In this document: piece by piece, positions 18,233 to 27,310 of the stretch | Layout of the letters: the number at the start of each line of letters is the position of its first letter | Numbering within the stretch: the first letter of the stretch is position 1 | The notes under the pieces: generated by a model | The model's input: only the letters and a program-made list of their open reading frames with translations | What the model was told of the DNA's origin: nothing | Database searches by the model: none | Assembly (NCBI RefSeq): GCF_900083545.1 | Contig: NZ_LT559262.1 | Location: 3,336,324 to 3,400,323 of the forward strand | Direction of reading: 5' to 3' | Length of the DNA stretch: 64,000 nt | Origin: Alistipes provencensis | GTDB taxonomy: Bacteria; Bacteroidota; Bacteroidia; Bacteroidales; Rikenellaceae | Made by a program: the position numbers and the translations under genes

Positions 18233-18270
18233 CACCCTAAAAGTTTTTGTCTAACTTTTAGGGTGTTTTT
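18233..18270 (+). terminator. Rho-independent terminator of the phosphodiester operon
   Basis: A perfect 13-bp stem, CACCCTAAAAGTT (18233-18245) with AACTTTTAGGGTG (18253-18265), has a 7-nt loop and is followed at once by TTTTT. It closes the operon ending with the antiporter gene and separates it from the heparinase-like gene. Downstream to 18406 there is only A/T-richer sequence, in which no clear TAnnTTTG promoter was found. Confidence 0.9.
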
Positions 18271-18406
18271 ATTGCAACCATCCGAACGGGAAAGAGAAAT
18301 CCGGAATCTGAGAAAACCCAGTTTAGACCGAAAGAAAAATCTTTGACACGGAAAGACAAAAATAAATCCACGGGAATCCGTTTCTTTACATAATAATCGA
18401 AACTAC

Positions 18407-20410
18407 ATGCCTATGAAAAAAATCGTTTACTCTCTGCCCAATTGTCTTTCCACCTTGCTATTTTCAATACTGATCTGTATCATAGGCTGTTCAAACAAAA
18501 TTTCCTCCGATTTCGCGGACAGTCGGTATGACCCGTTCATCGTCCGCGGCAACCAGCAGTTCCACTGCGGGCAGGCAGTATTCCACGGGGATTCGGAGCA
18601 GCCCGGACACCTCGAACACCCGGACTACAATTGGCTGACAGCCGACAGGCATCCCCGGCTACTAATGAATGCCGAAGCGTTCGAAGCGATGATGGAACAC
18701 GTCCGGACCGGAACCAATCCGGTACTGGTGCGGCTTCACGAAGCCAACCTGCGGCAAGCCGACATCTCCGGGATGGCCTCCGCGCCGCTCGTTTACCAGC
18801 TCGATGCTGCGCAGAAACGGATTCTCCACATCTCCTCTGCCGCCCTGCTGCGCATCTTCTCCTGTGCCTACGCCTACCGCGCCACGGGCGACCGCAAATA
18901 CCTCGAACATGCCGAGAACGACATCAACACCGTCTGCTCCTTCGCCGACTGGAATGGCCAGCGCCACTTCCTCGACGTCGGCGAAATGGCCGCGGCCGTA
19001 GCGCTGGGCTACGACTGGCTCTACGCCGACCTGAAACCCGAAACCCGCGTCAATGCAGAAAGGGCGCTGCGCGAATATGCGTTCACGGCGGCAGGGCAAT
19101 ACGGGGCTAATTTTTACAAAGCCTCCAACAACTGGAACCAAGTCTGCAATGCCGGACTGGTCTGCGCCGCACTGGCGATCTACGAAACCTGTCCCGAGAC
19201 GGCCCAAGCCATCATCGAAAAATCGTTGGAATCGAACCGCACGGCCGTCAAAAACATCTATTCACCCGACGGAAACTACACCGAAGGCTACGGTTACTGG
19301 GAATACGGTTCGGTATTCGAAGTACTGATGCTTACGGCGCTCGAAACAGCCGCCGGGTCCGATGACAACATTTCCGCCACGACGGGATTCGACCGCACAT
19401 CCGAGTGGCTGCTCTACATGGTCGGCATGAACAATCAATGCTTCAATTTCTCGGACAACAGTTCGAGAGTGAGCCCCTCTATTCCGAACTGGTATTTCGC
19501 AGACAAGTTCAAAAAACCCGCACTGCTTTACAACGACCTGCGGCTGCTCGAAGCGAGGAACTACAATTGGAACCACCGCCTGCTGCCGATGGTAATGGTC
19601 TTTGCGGGCAGGATCGACCCGGACAGCGTGACCCCGCCGACCCGGAAGCTCTGGGCCGGGACGGGCGATACGCCGGTCGTGCTGATCCACACCGACTGGA
19701 GCTGGAGCGAAACGGACAAATACTTGAGTATCAAGGGCGGATCGGCAGGAAGCAGCCACGCACACATGGACGCCGGATCGTTCGTCTACGACGCCTACGG
19801 CGTGCGGTGGTCGATGGACATCGGCCGTCAGAGCTATGCTCCGCTCGAAGTAGCGCTCAAGGCGCTGGGCGGAAACCTATGGTCCATGAGACAAGCATCG
19901 ATGCGCTGGGACGTGTCGCGACTGAATAATTTCTTCCATAGCACGATCTCGGTCAACGGCGCCAAGCATCGTGTGGATGGCGCCGCAACGCTCGTACAGG
20001 TCATCAATACGGCGACGGAACAAGGCGGAACCTTCGACCTCTCGACCGTGATCGGGGACCAGATATCCTCGGCACTGCGCACTGTAAAACTCATCGACGA
20101 CAAAGACCTGACGGTCATCGACGCTATTACGGCCCGCACAGACCGAAACGCCAAAGTCCGCTGGACCCTAGTTACGCCGGCCGTACCGGTCGTGGAAAAC
20201 GATCGGATCGTACTGACGAGCAACGGCAAGACCATGTACCTGACCGCTGCGGAGGAGGGCGGGACGCAAATCGTCTACAAAACATTCAGCACCGATCCCG
20301 TCCACAGCTACGACGATCCTAATCCGGGTGTTTACCGGGTCGGATTCGAGGCGACCGTAGCCGCAGGCAGTTCGGCGACCTTTACCACAACGCTCTCACC
20401 CGGGAAGTAG
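18407..20410 (+). CDS. Heparinase II/III-family polysaccharide lyase, lipoprotein
   Basis: The protein has 667 residues. A second ATG at 18413 (MKKIVYS) is an equally good or better start, because it places the signal peptide at the very N-terminus. A lipobox ending in ICIIGC marks a surface or periplasmic lipoprotein. The layout is that of heparinase II/III lyases: an alpha/alpha toroid (about 80-370) followed by a beta-sandwich. The characteristic motifs are present: NWNQV around Trp243, YTEGYGYWEYG starting at Tyr291, and HAHMD with His451, His453 and Asp455. These enzymes cleave uronic-acid polysaccharides by beta-elimination and leave 4,5-unsaturated uronyl ends, which suits the GH88 and GH105 genes nearby. 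Members act on heparin/heparan, alginate and other polyuronates, so the substrate cannot be read from sequence. It precedes the regulator gene by 110 nt. Confidence 0.85.
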   Translation: MPMKKIVYSLPNCLSTLLFSILICIIGCSNKISSDFADSRYDPFIVRGNQQFHCGQAVFHGDSEQPGHLEHPDYNWLTADRHPRLLMNAEAFEAMMEHVRTGTNPVLVRLHEANLRQADISGMASAPLVYQLDAAQKRILHISSAALLRIFSCAYAYRATGDRKYLEHAENDINTVCSFADWNGQRHFLDVGEMAAAVALGYDWLYADLKPETRVNAERALREYAFTAAGQYGANFYKASNNWNQVCNAGLVCAALAIYETCPETAQAIIEKSLESNRTAVKNIYSPDGNYTEGYGYWEYGSVFEVLMLTALETAAGSDDNISATTGFDRTSEWLLYMVGMNNQCFNFSDNSSRVSPSIPNWYFADKFKKPALLYNDLRLLEARNYNWNHRLLPMVMVFAGRIDPDSVTPPTRKLWAGTGDTPVVLIHTDWSWSETDKYLSIKGGSAGSSHAHMDAGSFVYDAYGVRWSMDIGRQSYAPLEVALKALGGNLWSMRQASMRWDVSRLNNFFHSTISVNGAKHRVDGAATLVQVINTATEQGGTFDLSTVIGDQISSALRTVKLIDDKDLTVIDAITARTDRNAKVRWTLVTPAVPVVENDRIVLTSNGKTMYLTAAEEGGTQIVYKTFSTDPVHSYDDPNPGVYRVGFEATVAAGSSATFTTTLSPGK

Positions 20411-20456
20411 CATCTCCGAGCAATGAGGAAGGCCAGTTCCTGCAAAAAACGACCGT

Positions 20457-20490
20457 TTTGGAATACCGCAAACAAAATAATGTAAATTTG
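20457..20490 (+). promoter_or_regulatory. Bacteroidetes-type promoter for the hybrid regulator gene
   Basis: A TTTG element at 20457-20460 and a TAAATTTG element at 20483-20490, separated by 22 nt, match the Bacteroides -33 TTTG and -7 TAnnTTTG consensus. Transcription would start about 25 nt before the ATG at 20521. The upstream box is part of CAAAAAACGACCGTTTTG, an imperfect dyad that could be a regulatory site. Confidence 0.72.
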
Positions 20491-20520
20491 TCAAAAGACA
20501 TCCCCTTTGATTAACTCCCG

Positions 20521-23500
20521 ATGACCCGGAAAAAAGAGACTCACGAGCGCACAATCGAACGTTTCTGCAAATATATCCTCCTGTGGACGATGTCGTTCTG
20601 CTCCTATGGGGCCTGGGCAGGTCCGCAGCTTATCCACCATCTCCCTAACCTGACAATCCACGGTTTTGCACAGGACAAGGTCGGCTATGTCTGGATCGCC
20701 ACCGACAACGGCCTGTGCCGCTATAACGGACAATTCTATTATTACTACCAAAACGAACCGGAAGACCCGGCGTCGCTCCCCGGCAACCGGGTGTCCGACA
20801 TCCGCAGCGACGGGAGCGGCACGCTGTGGATCGTCACTTCCGGAGGAGTCTGCACCTACGATGCGCAGCTCGACAGTTTCCGGAGACTGCTCGGCAGGGA
20901 AGGATTCTGCAAGGCGGTTTTGAACGGGGAGCATGTCGTCTGCTCCGGACCCGGCGGAATGGCCCTTTTCGACAGCGAAGGCCGTCTGCTCCTCGAAAAG
21001 CGGGACACGCCCCGGCACGGCCCCGTCGTACTGGAAGCCGATCCGAACGGATATTTGTGGGGGGGGGTAAACGGAGGCAGGGTTTTCAAATACGACCGCG
21101 ACCTGAACGTATGCGACTCACTGACGCTGCCCGACTCCGCGGAATTCCTGAGTAGCTGCCGCGACGCCGCAGGCCGGATCTGGTTCGGAACCCCGAGCGG
21201 AATCCACATTGTCGATCCCTGCACCGGCGCACTCGTCGAAACGGACGAATCGCTGCATACATGCCTCACCGCGGTCTCCCAGTCCGCGATACTCTCACTG
21301 ACGGCCATCGGCGAGACGATCTATATCGGAACGCAGGGGGACAACCTCCACCAAATCGACATTCGGACCAATGCGCTGAAAAAGAATATTGTGACACGGG
21401 GAACGCCCGGACTCAACTACACCAGTGACTTTTCCTGCTGTTTCTTCGATTCGGAGAACAATTTCTGGATCGGTACGGGCGACCGCGGCTACTCCGTGCG
21501 CTATGCCAACGAAAAGGAATTCACACGGTCGGTGCGGCTGGGCAAACAGACCCAAGGCAAATTCATCAACGCCATCACAATCTCGAAGGACGGAACCCGC
21601 TGGATCGGGAGCCGGTTCAAAGGCCTGCTGGCTTACAGCAGCCAGCTCGACCTGAAATGGTACACGATGGAAAACTGTACCCTCATGCAGCAGCTCGACA
21701 GCAAGAACATATCGGCGCTCTTCGCCGATTCGTCCGGGCGTCTCTGGATTAATATCGACGACCGTATCGCCTGCTGCAACACCAGTCAACTGACGATTTC
21801 CGACTATATTCTACTCCCGGAGCGGTTCTCCGCCAACCGGTTCTGCGAAGATACCCGGCATAACGTGTGGGCGGCGACGACCTCGGGGCTCTTGGTTTAC
21901 GACGGTACGCGCCTGCGGGCCACACGCTTCGAAGGCTGCGACGTGCAGGATGTCATCCGCCTCGACGATACGACGATGCTGGCGGCGGTATTCCGGCAAG
22001 GACTTTTCGCCATCGACAGCCGCAGGCTCGAATGGCAGCCCTATCTCGAAGCCCCGGACAGCCTTACGGCCACCGCATTGCGCCATGCAACCTGCCTGTT
22101 GAAAGACAAAGACGGCCAGTTATGGATTGGAACCCGTTCGAAGGGTCTGCTGCGGTATCATTCGATACAGGGGTTCAGAACCTACACCCTGAAGGACGGT
22201 TTCGCAAGCAACGAAATCGCCGCCGTCGCGCAGGACCGGAAAGGCAACATGTGGGCAGCTACCTCATACGGCCTCTCGCTCATCACCTCCAGTTCGGAAC
22301 GGATTATCACCTACCTGCGTTCCGACAAGATGCAAACCCAGCAGTTCCATCCCCGATGCGTATGCAATACATCTAACATGCTCTATTTCGGCGGAAACAT
22401 GGGGCTCGTGCATTTCAAGCCCGAGAGCATCCTGCCTAAGATTTCGAAACGTCCCGTGCGGCTGGTGCTCCGGGAGATCAAGGTCAACAGCGTCGTACAG
22501 CAACCCTCGGACGACGGTATTCTCACGCAGCAGCTCAACGACACCGAACGGATCGTACTCGACCACAAACAGCGCAACCTCGACATCAACTACGAGGCAC
22601 TGGCGTTTCTCTCCCCCGAGAAAATCCGCTACGCCTACCGGCTTCACGGCGGCGACATCGACGAGGAATGGAACTACGTCGAAAACCGCACCAGCGCCAA
22701 CTATTCGCACCTGCCCGCGGGCCGCTACGTCTTCGAACTGACGGCGCAGAATCCCGACGGATTCTGGAACAGCGAGCCGCGGCGGCTGGAGATCGTCATC
22801 AAACCCTCCCCGCTGCTCACATGGTACGCCTTTCTGTTCTACATCCTGACCGCCGGAACCGCCGCATGGTTCGCAAACAGGCTGTTCCTGCGCCGTCGAC
22901 TGCAGAAAATGGAACTGGAGACCACCCGCAAGGAGCTGGAGCGCGAGAAGGAGCTTACAAACATGAAAATCAATTTTTTCACCAACATTTCACACGAACT
23001 GCGGACGCCCCTGACGCTGATCTACGGCCCGGTGAACATGCTACCCGACATACAGGACAAAAAACGCCTGCACGAACTGATCAATCTGATTAACGACAAC
23101 ATCCAACGGCTGCTCAAACTCGTCGACCAGACCCTCAGTCTGAGCCGCATCGAGAACGATACGCTGCCGCTTTCGGTCTGCCGGCAGGACATTCTCCCCT
23201 TGGTCGAACGCATGATGGCCGGATTCGCCTGCTACGCCCGCGAAAAGCGAATCGCCGTAAGCATGACGAGCACGCCGCCGGGCAGGATGATCGTTGCCGT
23301 CGATGCGGACAAATTCAGCAAAATACTTTCGAATTTGGTTTCCAACGCCCTGAAATACACCCCCAAAGACGGCCATGTAGAGGTAGCTTTGGCACTTACC
23401 GACACGCTGCCGAAAAAACTCACCGCCGCCGCATCGTCGCACTATTTGGTAGCGAGCGTCACCGACAACGGCGCAGGCATGAGCCAGAAAGATGTGGAAC

Positions 23501-24567
23501 GCATCTTCGAACGCTACAAACGGCTGACGGCGAGCGAACACAGCTCGGCAGGCTCCGGAATCGGGCTCCACTATGTGAAACAGTTATTGCTGATTCACAA
23601 AGGCAGCATCGTGGCCGAAATCCGGCCCGAGGGCGGCATGCGTTTCACGTTCGCCATTCCGGTCGACGAGAGCCTCTACGACATCGCAGGCGAACCCACC
23701 GTCGAGGCCGAATTCATCGACGGCATGGCGACCGCCATAGCCGACTGTCCGGGCGACAAACCCGATACGACGCAGGAGACGGGGCCGAGGCCGAAGATGG
23801 TCATCGTCGAAGACAACCCGCAACTGCGGCGCTACTGCCGTCAGATATTCGCCCCGCAGTTTGACGTTTTCACGGCGGACAACGGCTCCGACGGATTCGA
23901 CCTGATTCACGCCGAGATGCCCGACATCGTGATTACCGACGTGCTGATGTCGAAGATGGACGGGTATGAATTGTGCCGGAAAATCAAGACGGACGTACTG
24001 CTGAGCCACATCCCGGTGGTGATACTCACCGCCAAGGTCACCGATCAGGACAAAATCACCGGCTATCAGGAGGGGGCTGATGTCTACATGACCAAGCCGT
24101 TCAATCCTACGCTGCTGCAAACGGTGGTCGGCAACCTGCTGACCTCACGCAGCAAACTGCGCGAAATGCTCCTGTCGGGCGCCGAAAAGCCCCGCAGCGA
24201 ACCCGAAGGAGGCGGAGAAATCAGGCTTTCGTCCGCCGACCGCGCATTCGTGGACAAACTCTGCCAATACGTCGATGCCAATATTTCGGACTGCTCGCTC
24301 AGTATCAGTGCCATCAGTACGGAAATGTGTATGAGCCGCGCCAGTTTCTTCCGTAAAATCAAATCACTTACGGGTGTTACACCCAATAATTTTATCTTGA
24401 TCTACCGACTGAACAAAGCCGCGGCGATGATCCGCAGCCGGGAGTACCGTCTCAACGAAATCGCCGACATGGTAGGATTCAGTTCGCAATCGCACTTCTC
24501 GCGCTGTTTCAAACAGCATTTCGGAATGGCCCCGAAAGACTATACGGATCACGGAGGGGGGGGGTGA
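20521..24567 (+). CDS. Hybrid two-component system regulator (sensor propeller, histidine kinase, receiver, AraC-type HTH)
   Basis: The protein has 1348 residues. A hydrophobic N-terminal segment (about 15-32) leads into a periplasmic two-component-regulator propeller with repeated units such as VWIATDNGLCRYNG, LWIGTRSKGLL and MWAATSYGLSL. A Y_Y_Y domain (about 700-760) and one membrane helix (about 765-790) follow. The kinase has the H-box FFTNISHELRTPLTLI with His825 and ATPase motifs with LSNLVSNALKYTP. A receiver domain carries phospho-acceptor Asp1140 in VITDVLMSKMDG, and the C-terminus is an AraC-type HTH domain (about 1255-1345). Such regulators bind a breakdown oligosaccharide in the periplasm and activate a polysaccharide utilisation locus. 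It probably controls the lyase, GH88/GH105 and SusCD genes around it. The gene contains two runs of nine G, at 21059 and just before the stop. Confidence 0.95.
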   Translation: MTRKKETHERTIERFCKYILLWTMSFCSYGAWAGPQLIHHLPNLTIHGFAQDKVGYVWIATDNGLCRYNGQFYYYYQNEPEDPASLPGNRVSDIRSDGSGTLWIVTSGGVCTYDAQLDSFRRLLGREGFCKAVLNGEHVVCSGPGGMALFDSEGRLLLEKRDTPRHGPVVLEADPNGYLWGGVNGGRVFKYDRDLNVCDSLTLPDSAEFLSSCRDAAGRIWFGTPSGIHIVDPCTGALVETDESLHTCLTAVSQSAILSLTAIGETIYIGTQGDNLHQIDIRTNALKKNIVTRGTPGLNYTSDFSCCFFDSENNFWIGTGDRGYSVRYANEKEFTRSVRLGKQTQGKFINAITISKDGTRWIGSRFKGLLAYSSQLDLKWYTMENCTLMQQLDSKNISALFADSSGRLWINIDDRIACCNTSQLTISDYILLPERFSANRFCEDTRHNVWAATTSGLLVYDGTRLRATRFEGCDVQDVIRLDDTTMLAAVFRQGLFAIDSRRLEWQPYLEAPDSLTATALRHATCLLKDKDGQLWIGTRSKGLLRYHSIQGFRTYTLKDGFASNEIAAVAQDRKGNMWAATSYGLSLITSSSERIITYLRSDKMQTQQFHPRCVCNTSNMLYFGGNMGLVHFKPESILPKISKRPVRLVLREIKVNSVVQQPSDDGILTQQLNDTERIVLDHKQRNLDINYEALAFLSPEKIRYAYRLHGGDIDEEWNYVENRTSANYSHLPAGRYVFELTAQNPDGFWNSEPRRLEIVIKPSPLLTWYAFLFYILTAGTAAWFANRLFLRRRLQKMELETTRKELEREKELTNMKINFFTNISHELRTPLTLIYGPVNMLPDIQDKKRLHELINLINDNIQRLLKLVDQTLSLSRIENDTLPLSVCRQDILPLVERMMAGFACYAREKRIAVSMTSTPPGRMIVAVDADKFSKILSNLVSNALKYTPKDGHVEVALALTDTLPKKLTAAASSHYLVASVTDNGAGMSQKDVERIFERYKRLTASEHSSAGSGIGLHYVKQLLLIHKGSIVAEIRPEGGMRFTFAIPVDESLYDIAGEPTVEAEFIDGMATAIADCPGDKPDTTQETGPRPKMVIVEDNPQLRRYCRQIFAPQFDVFTADNGSDGFDLIHAEMPDIVITDVLMSKMDGYELCRKIKTDVLLSHIPVVILTAKVTDQDKITGYQEGADVYMTKPFNPTLLQTVVGNLLTSRSKLREMLLSGAEKPRSEPEGGGEIRLSSADRAFVDKLCQYVDANISDCSLSISAISTEMCMSRASFFRKIKSLTGVTPNNFILIYRLNKAAAMIRSREYRLNEIADMVGFSSQSHFSRCFKQHFGMAPKDYTDHGGGG
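21059..21067 (+). repeat. G9 homopolymer inside the regulator gene
   Basis: Nine consecutive G bases lie in the coding strand at about codons 180-183 (Trp-Gly-Gly-Val). A one-base slip would shift the frame inside the periplasmic propeller and abolish the kinase and DNA-binding parts. Runs of this length can be unstable in replication or sequencing. Confidence 0.9.
24556..24564 (+). repeat. G9 homopolymer directly before the regulator stop codon
   Basis: Nine G bases encode the terminal glycines and abut the TGA at 24565. A slip here would only change or extend the extreme C-terminus after the AraC domain. It is the second G9 run in the same gene. Confidence 0.9.
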
Positions 24568-24647
24568 ACGACCCCTGCGAAGAGCAAATTGAGATTCTGA
24601 GACATATTTTTAAGACCGCCGGACCGGAGGATTAACAGACGCAGGAA

Positions 24648-24655
24648 TACTTTTG
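24648..24655 (+). promoter_or_regulatory. Bacteroidetes -7 element for the GH88-GH105 operon
   Basis: TACTTTTG matches TAnnTTTG and is followed by CAG. It lies 21 nt before the ATG at 24677. No TTTG box was found at the expected -33 distance, which would fit a promoter that needs an activator such as the adjacent hybrid regulator. It also argues against a start at the TTG inside this element (24653). Confidence 0.65.
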
Positions 24656-24676
24656 CAGAAACAAAACATTCCTGAC

Positions 24677-25858
24677 ATGACCCGAACACTTCGAATCATT
24701 CTGACCCTCTGCCTGCTCGCCTCCGCCGGAACCGGCGCCGCACAGAGCATCGTCCGCAAGTCTTTCGCCCGCGCAGCGCAACAGACTGCGCTGATGGATT
24801 CGCTCACCCCACCCAACCGCTTTCCTGCCTCGTGGGAACACGACGGAACCACCCGTCTCAACTCGGCAAAGGGCTGGATCAGCGGATTCTTTCCGGGAAA
24901 CATCTGGTACCTGTATGAATATACGGGAGACGCCAAATGGCTCGAAGCGGCCCGCCGCCGCACGGCGCAGCTCGAAACGCTGCGGCATTACACCCAAACC
25001 CACGACGTAGGGTTCATGGTAGGCTGTCCGTGCAGTCTGGCCTACCGCCTGACCCGGGACGACTATTACAAACAACTGATGATCGACGCTTCCGAAGCGT
25101 TGATCTCGCGGTTCAACCCCACTGTCGGACTGATCCGCTCGTGGAACAACAAGGATGGAAAGGACAATCCCTTCCGGGTAATCATCGACAACATGATGAA
25201 CCTCGAAATGCTGTTCCTCGCCTCGGAATTCACCGGCGACAGACGCTACCGCGACATCGCCGTCACCCATGCCGACAACACGCTCAAAAACCACTTCCGG
25301 GCCGATAACAGTTGCTTCCACATCCTCTGTTACGACACCCGAACAGGCAAGGTCGTCACGCAGCAGGGCGGACAGGGCTATTCGCAGACTTCGGCATGGT
25401 CGAGGGGCCAGAGCTGGGGACTCTACGGATTCACGATGTGCTACCGCTTCACGCACGACCGCCGCTATCTGGACCGCGCCGTGAAGAGCGCCGAATATTT
25501 CATCAACCATCCCAACCTCCCCGAGGATATGGTGCCCTACTGGGACTATTACGCACCGGGGATTCCCGACGAGCCGCGCGACGCTTCGGCGGCGGCCGTC
25601 ACCGCCTCGGCACTGCTCGAACTGGCCAAATACGTTCCCGAGAAGGAAAAACTCTATTATAAAACGGCAAAAAAGATCCTGCACTCGCTCGCATCGGACC
25701 GCTACTTGGTTCCCGCGGGAAAGAAGAACGGATTCCTGATCGACCACAGCGTCGGTTCGAAACCCGGCAAATCGCAGGTCGACGTGCCGATCATCTACGG
25801 CGACTACTATTTTCTCGAAGCGCTGCTCCGACTGAAAAACTACAAATCCCATAAATAA
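24677..25858 (+). CDS. GH88 unsaturated glucuronyl hydrolase
   Basis: The protein has 393 residues from the ATG at 24677, chosen because the preceding in-frame TTG lies inside the promoter element and the signal peptide MTRTLRIILTLCLLASAG then starts correctly. The fold is an (alpha/alpha)6 barrel. The family motifs GWISGFFPGNIWYLYEYTG, HDVGF, SRGQSWGLYGF and DVPIIYGDYYFLEALLR are all present. Asp110 in HDVGF and Asp171 in IIDNMMN are spaced 61 residues apart, the same as the two catalytic Asp residues of the Bacillus unsaturated glucuronyl hydrolase as I recall them. The enzyme hydrates and removes the 4,5-unsaturated uronic acid from the non-reducing end of lyase products in the periplasm. 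It is the first gene of an operon, with only 2 nt before the next gene. Confidence 0.93.
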   Translation: MTRTLRIILTLCLLASAGTGAAQSIVRKSFARAAQQTALMDSLTPPNRFPASWEHDGTTRLNSAKGWISGFFPGNIWYLYEYTGDAKWLEAARRRTAQLETLRHYTQTHDVGFMVGCPCSLAYRLTRDDYYKQLMIDASEALISRFNPTVGLIRSWNNKDGKDNPFRVIIDNMMNLEMLFLASEFTGDRRYRDIAVTHADNTLKNHFRADNSCFHILCYDTRTGKVVTQQGGQGYSQTSAWSRGQSWGLYGFTMCYRFTHDRRYLDRAVKSAEYFINHPNLPEDMVPYWDYYAPGIPDEPRDASAAAVTASALLELAKYVPEKEKLYYKTAKKILHSLASDRYLVPAGKKNGFLIDHSVGSKPGKSQVDVPIIYGDYYFLEALLRLKNYKSHK

Positions 25859-25860
25859 CC

Positions 25861-27288
25861 ATGAAAAAAATCTTAGCGGCACTGCTCCTCATCTGCGCGG
25901 TGTGGGGTGCCGGCGCACAGGAACGCAAGTCGATGGACAACCAGACCGTCGACGGTTATCGCGGCATCTGGTTCACGATAGGACAGGCCCGTTCGGGCTA
26001 CGGCGACAAGTATTCGGGCGGACTGGGCACCTACACCATGAAGCATATCCCGATGGCGGTCTACTCGCCCGAAGCGGACAAAACCTTCTTCGTCTACGGC
26101 GGAACGCCCTCCGAAGAGCGGAAATACCTGCTCTGCATGGTCGGCTGCTACGACCATAAGACGGGCATGCTGCGCCGCCCCGTCGTGGTTTACGACAAGG
26201 GCGTGGCCGGCATCGGCGACCCCCATGACGACCCGACCATCCAACTCGACAAAGAGGGCTACGTCTGGGTATTCGTCGCCGGACGCGCCAACAAGCGCCC
26301 GGGTATCCGCTACCGCAGTACGAAACCTTACGACATCTCGAAATTCGAATATGTCAACGAGAGCATCATGGCCTACCCACAGGTGCATTACCATCCCGAA
26401 AAAGGGTTCTTCCTCTTCTTCACGCGCTACGACGGCGTGCGGAGGCTCTTCTTCCAGACCAGCAAGGACGGCATCGGCTGGACCGACTACCGCCAAATCG
26501 CCTCGATCATCGACGAGGGCGAAACCAAGTCGGGACACTACCAGTTCACGAACCTCTGCGGCGACAAACTGATGTGCTGTTTCAACCGCCATATCAACGG
26601 CAACGTCGATACCCGCACCAACATCTACTACATCCAGTCGGAGGACTGGGGGCAGACATGGACGACCGTCGAGGGCAAACCGATCGACCTGCCGATCACC
26701 CGTTCGAAGAACGCCGCCCTCGTGCACAACTACCAAGCCGAACACCGCAACTGCTACATCAAGGACATCAACTACGGACCGGACGGACTGCCCGTGATCC
26801 TCTACCTGACGAGCGACAACCACCTGACGGGTCCCGAGGGCGGCGTGCGCAAGTGGCAAACCGTACACTGGGACGGCGCCAAGTGGGTTTACAGCGACAT
26901 TACGACCTCGACGCACTGCTACGACAGCGGCAGCCTGTGGATCGACGACAAAGGCGTCTGGACCGTCGTCGCACCGACCGACATCGGCCCACAGTACTGG
27001 GGCACGGGCGGCGAGATGGTGATGTGGCGCAGCCACGACAAGGGCCGGACGTGGAAGCGCGTCCGCACGCTGACCCACGACAGCCCGCGCAACCACGGTT
27101 ACGCCCGCCGTCCGCTCCACGCCGATCCGGATTTCTATGCTTTCTGGGCCGACGGCAATCCCGATGCGCTGAGCATCTCGTACCTCTATTTCTGCAACGC
27201 CAAGGGCGATGTTTTCCGGATGCCCTATAAGATGGACGCCGAGTGGCAGAACCCCGAGCCCGTGCCCGGCGGAAAACCCCGCGACTGA
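25861..27288 (+). CDS. BNR_4-family beta-propeller protein, putative polysaccharide lyase (ulvan-lyase related)
   Basis: The protein has 475 residues with a cleavable signal peptide ending near GAGAQ. The rest forms one multi-bladed propeller of the BNR_4 type. Distinctive segments are GYRGIWFTIGQ, KYSGGLGTYTMKHIPMAVY, GYVWVFVAGRANKRPGIRYR, YPQVHYHP (His176, His178), FNRHINGNVDTRTN (His244), NCYIKD and STHCYDSGS. This family includes the PL24/PL25 ulvan lyases, which use His, Tyr and Arg residues on propeller blades for beta-elimination. Its place between GH88 and GH105, both of which remove unsaturated uronyl ends, supports a lyase role. The polysaccharide itself is not identified, and a non-lyase role remains possible. 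A paralogue with an extra N-terminal domain follows 22 nt downstream. Confidence 0.7.
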   Translation: MKKILAALLLICAVWGAGAQERKSMDNQTVDGYRGIWFTIGQARSGYGDKYSGGLGTYTMKHIPMAVYSPEADKTFFVYGGTPSEERKYLLCMVGCYDHKTGMLRRPVVVYDKGVAGIGDPHDDPTIQLDKEGYVWVFVAGRANKRPGIRYRSTKPYDISKFEYVNESIMAYPQVHYHPEKGFFLFFTRYDGVRRLFFQTSKDGIGWTDYRQIASIIDEGETKSGHYQFTNLCGDKLMCCFNRHINGNVDTRTNIYYIQSEDWGQTWTTVEGKPIDLPITRSKNAALVHNYQAEHRNCYIKDINYGPDGLPVILYLTSDNHLTGPEGGVRKWQTVHWDGAKWVYSDITTSTHCYDSGSLWIDDKGVWTVVAPTDIGPQYWGTGGEMVMWRSHDKGRTWKRVRTLTHDSPRNHGYARRPLHADPDFYAFWADGNPDALSISYLYFCNAKGDVFRMPYKMDAEWQNPEPVPGGKPRD

Positions 27289-27310
27289 CTTTCATCCTGC
27301 CCGTAAACGC

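Noticed and set aside
20421..20445. Small inverted repeat (AGGAA/TTCCT) after the heparinase-like gene
   Set aside because: The 5-bp stem with no T-run is too weak to call a terminator.
24653..24676. TTG start for the GH88 gene
   Set aside because: The TTG is part of the promoter element TACTTTTG; the ATG at 24677 begins a normal signal peptide.
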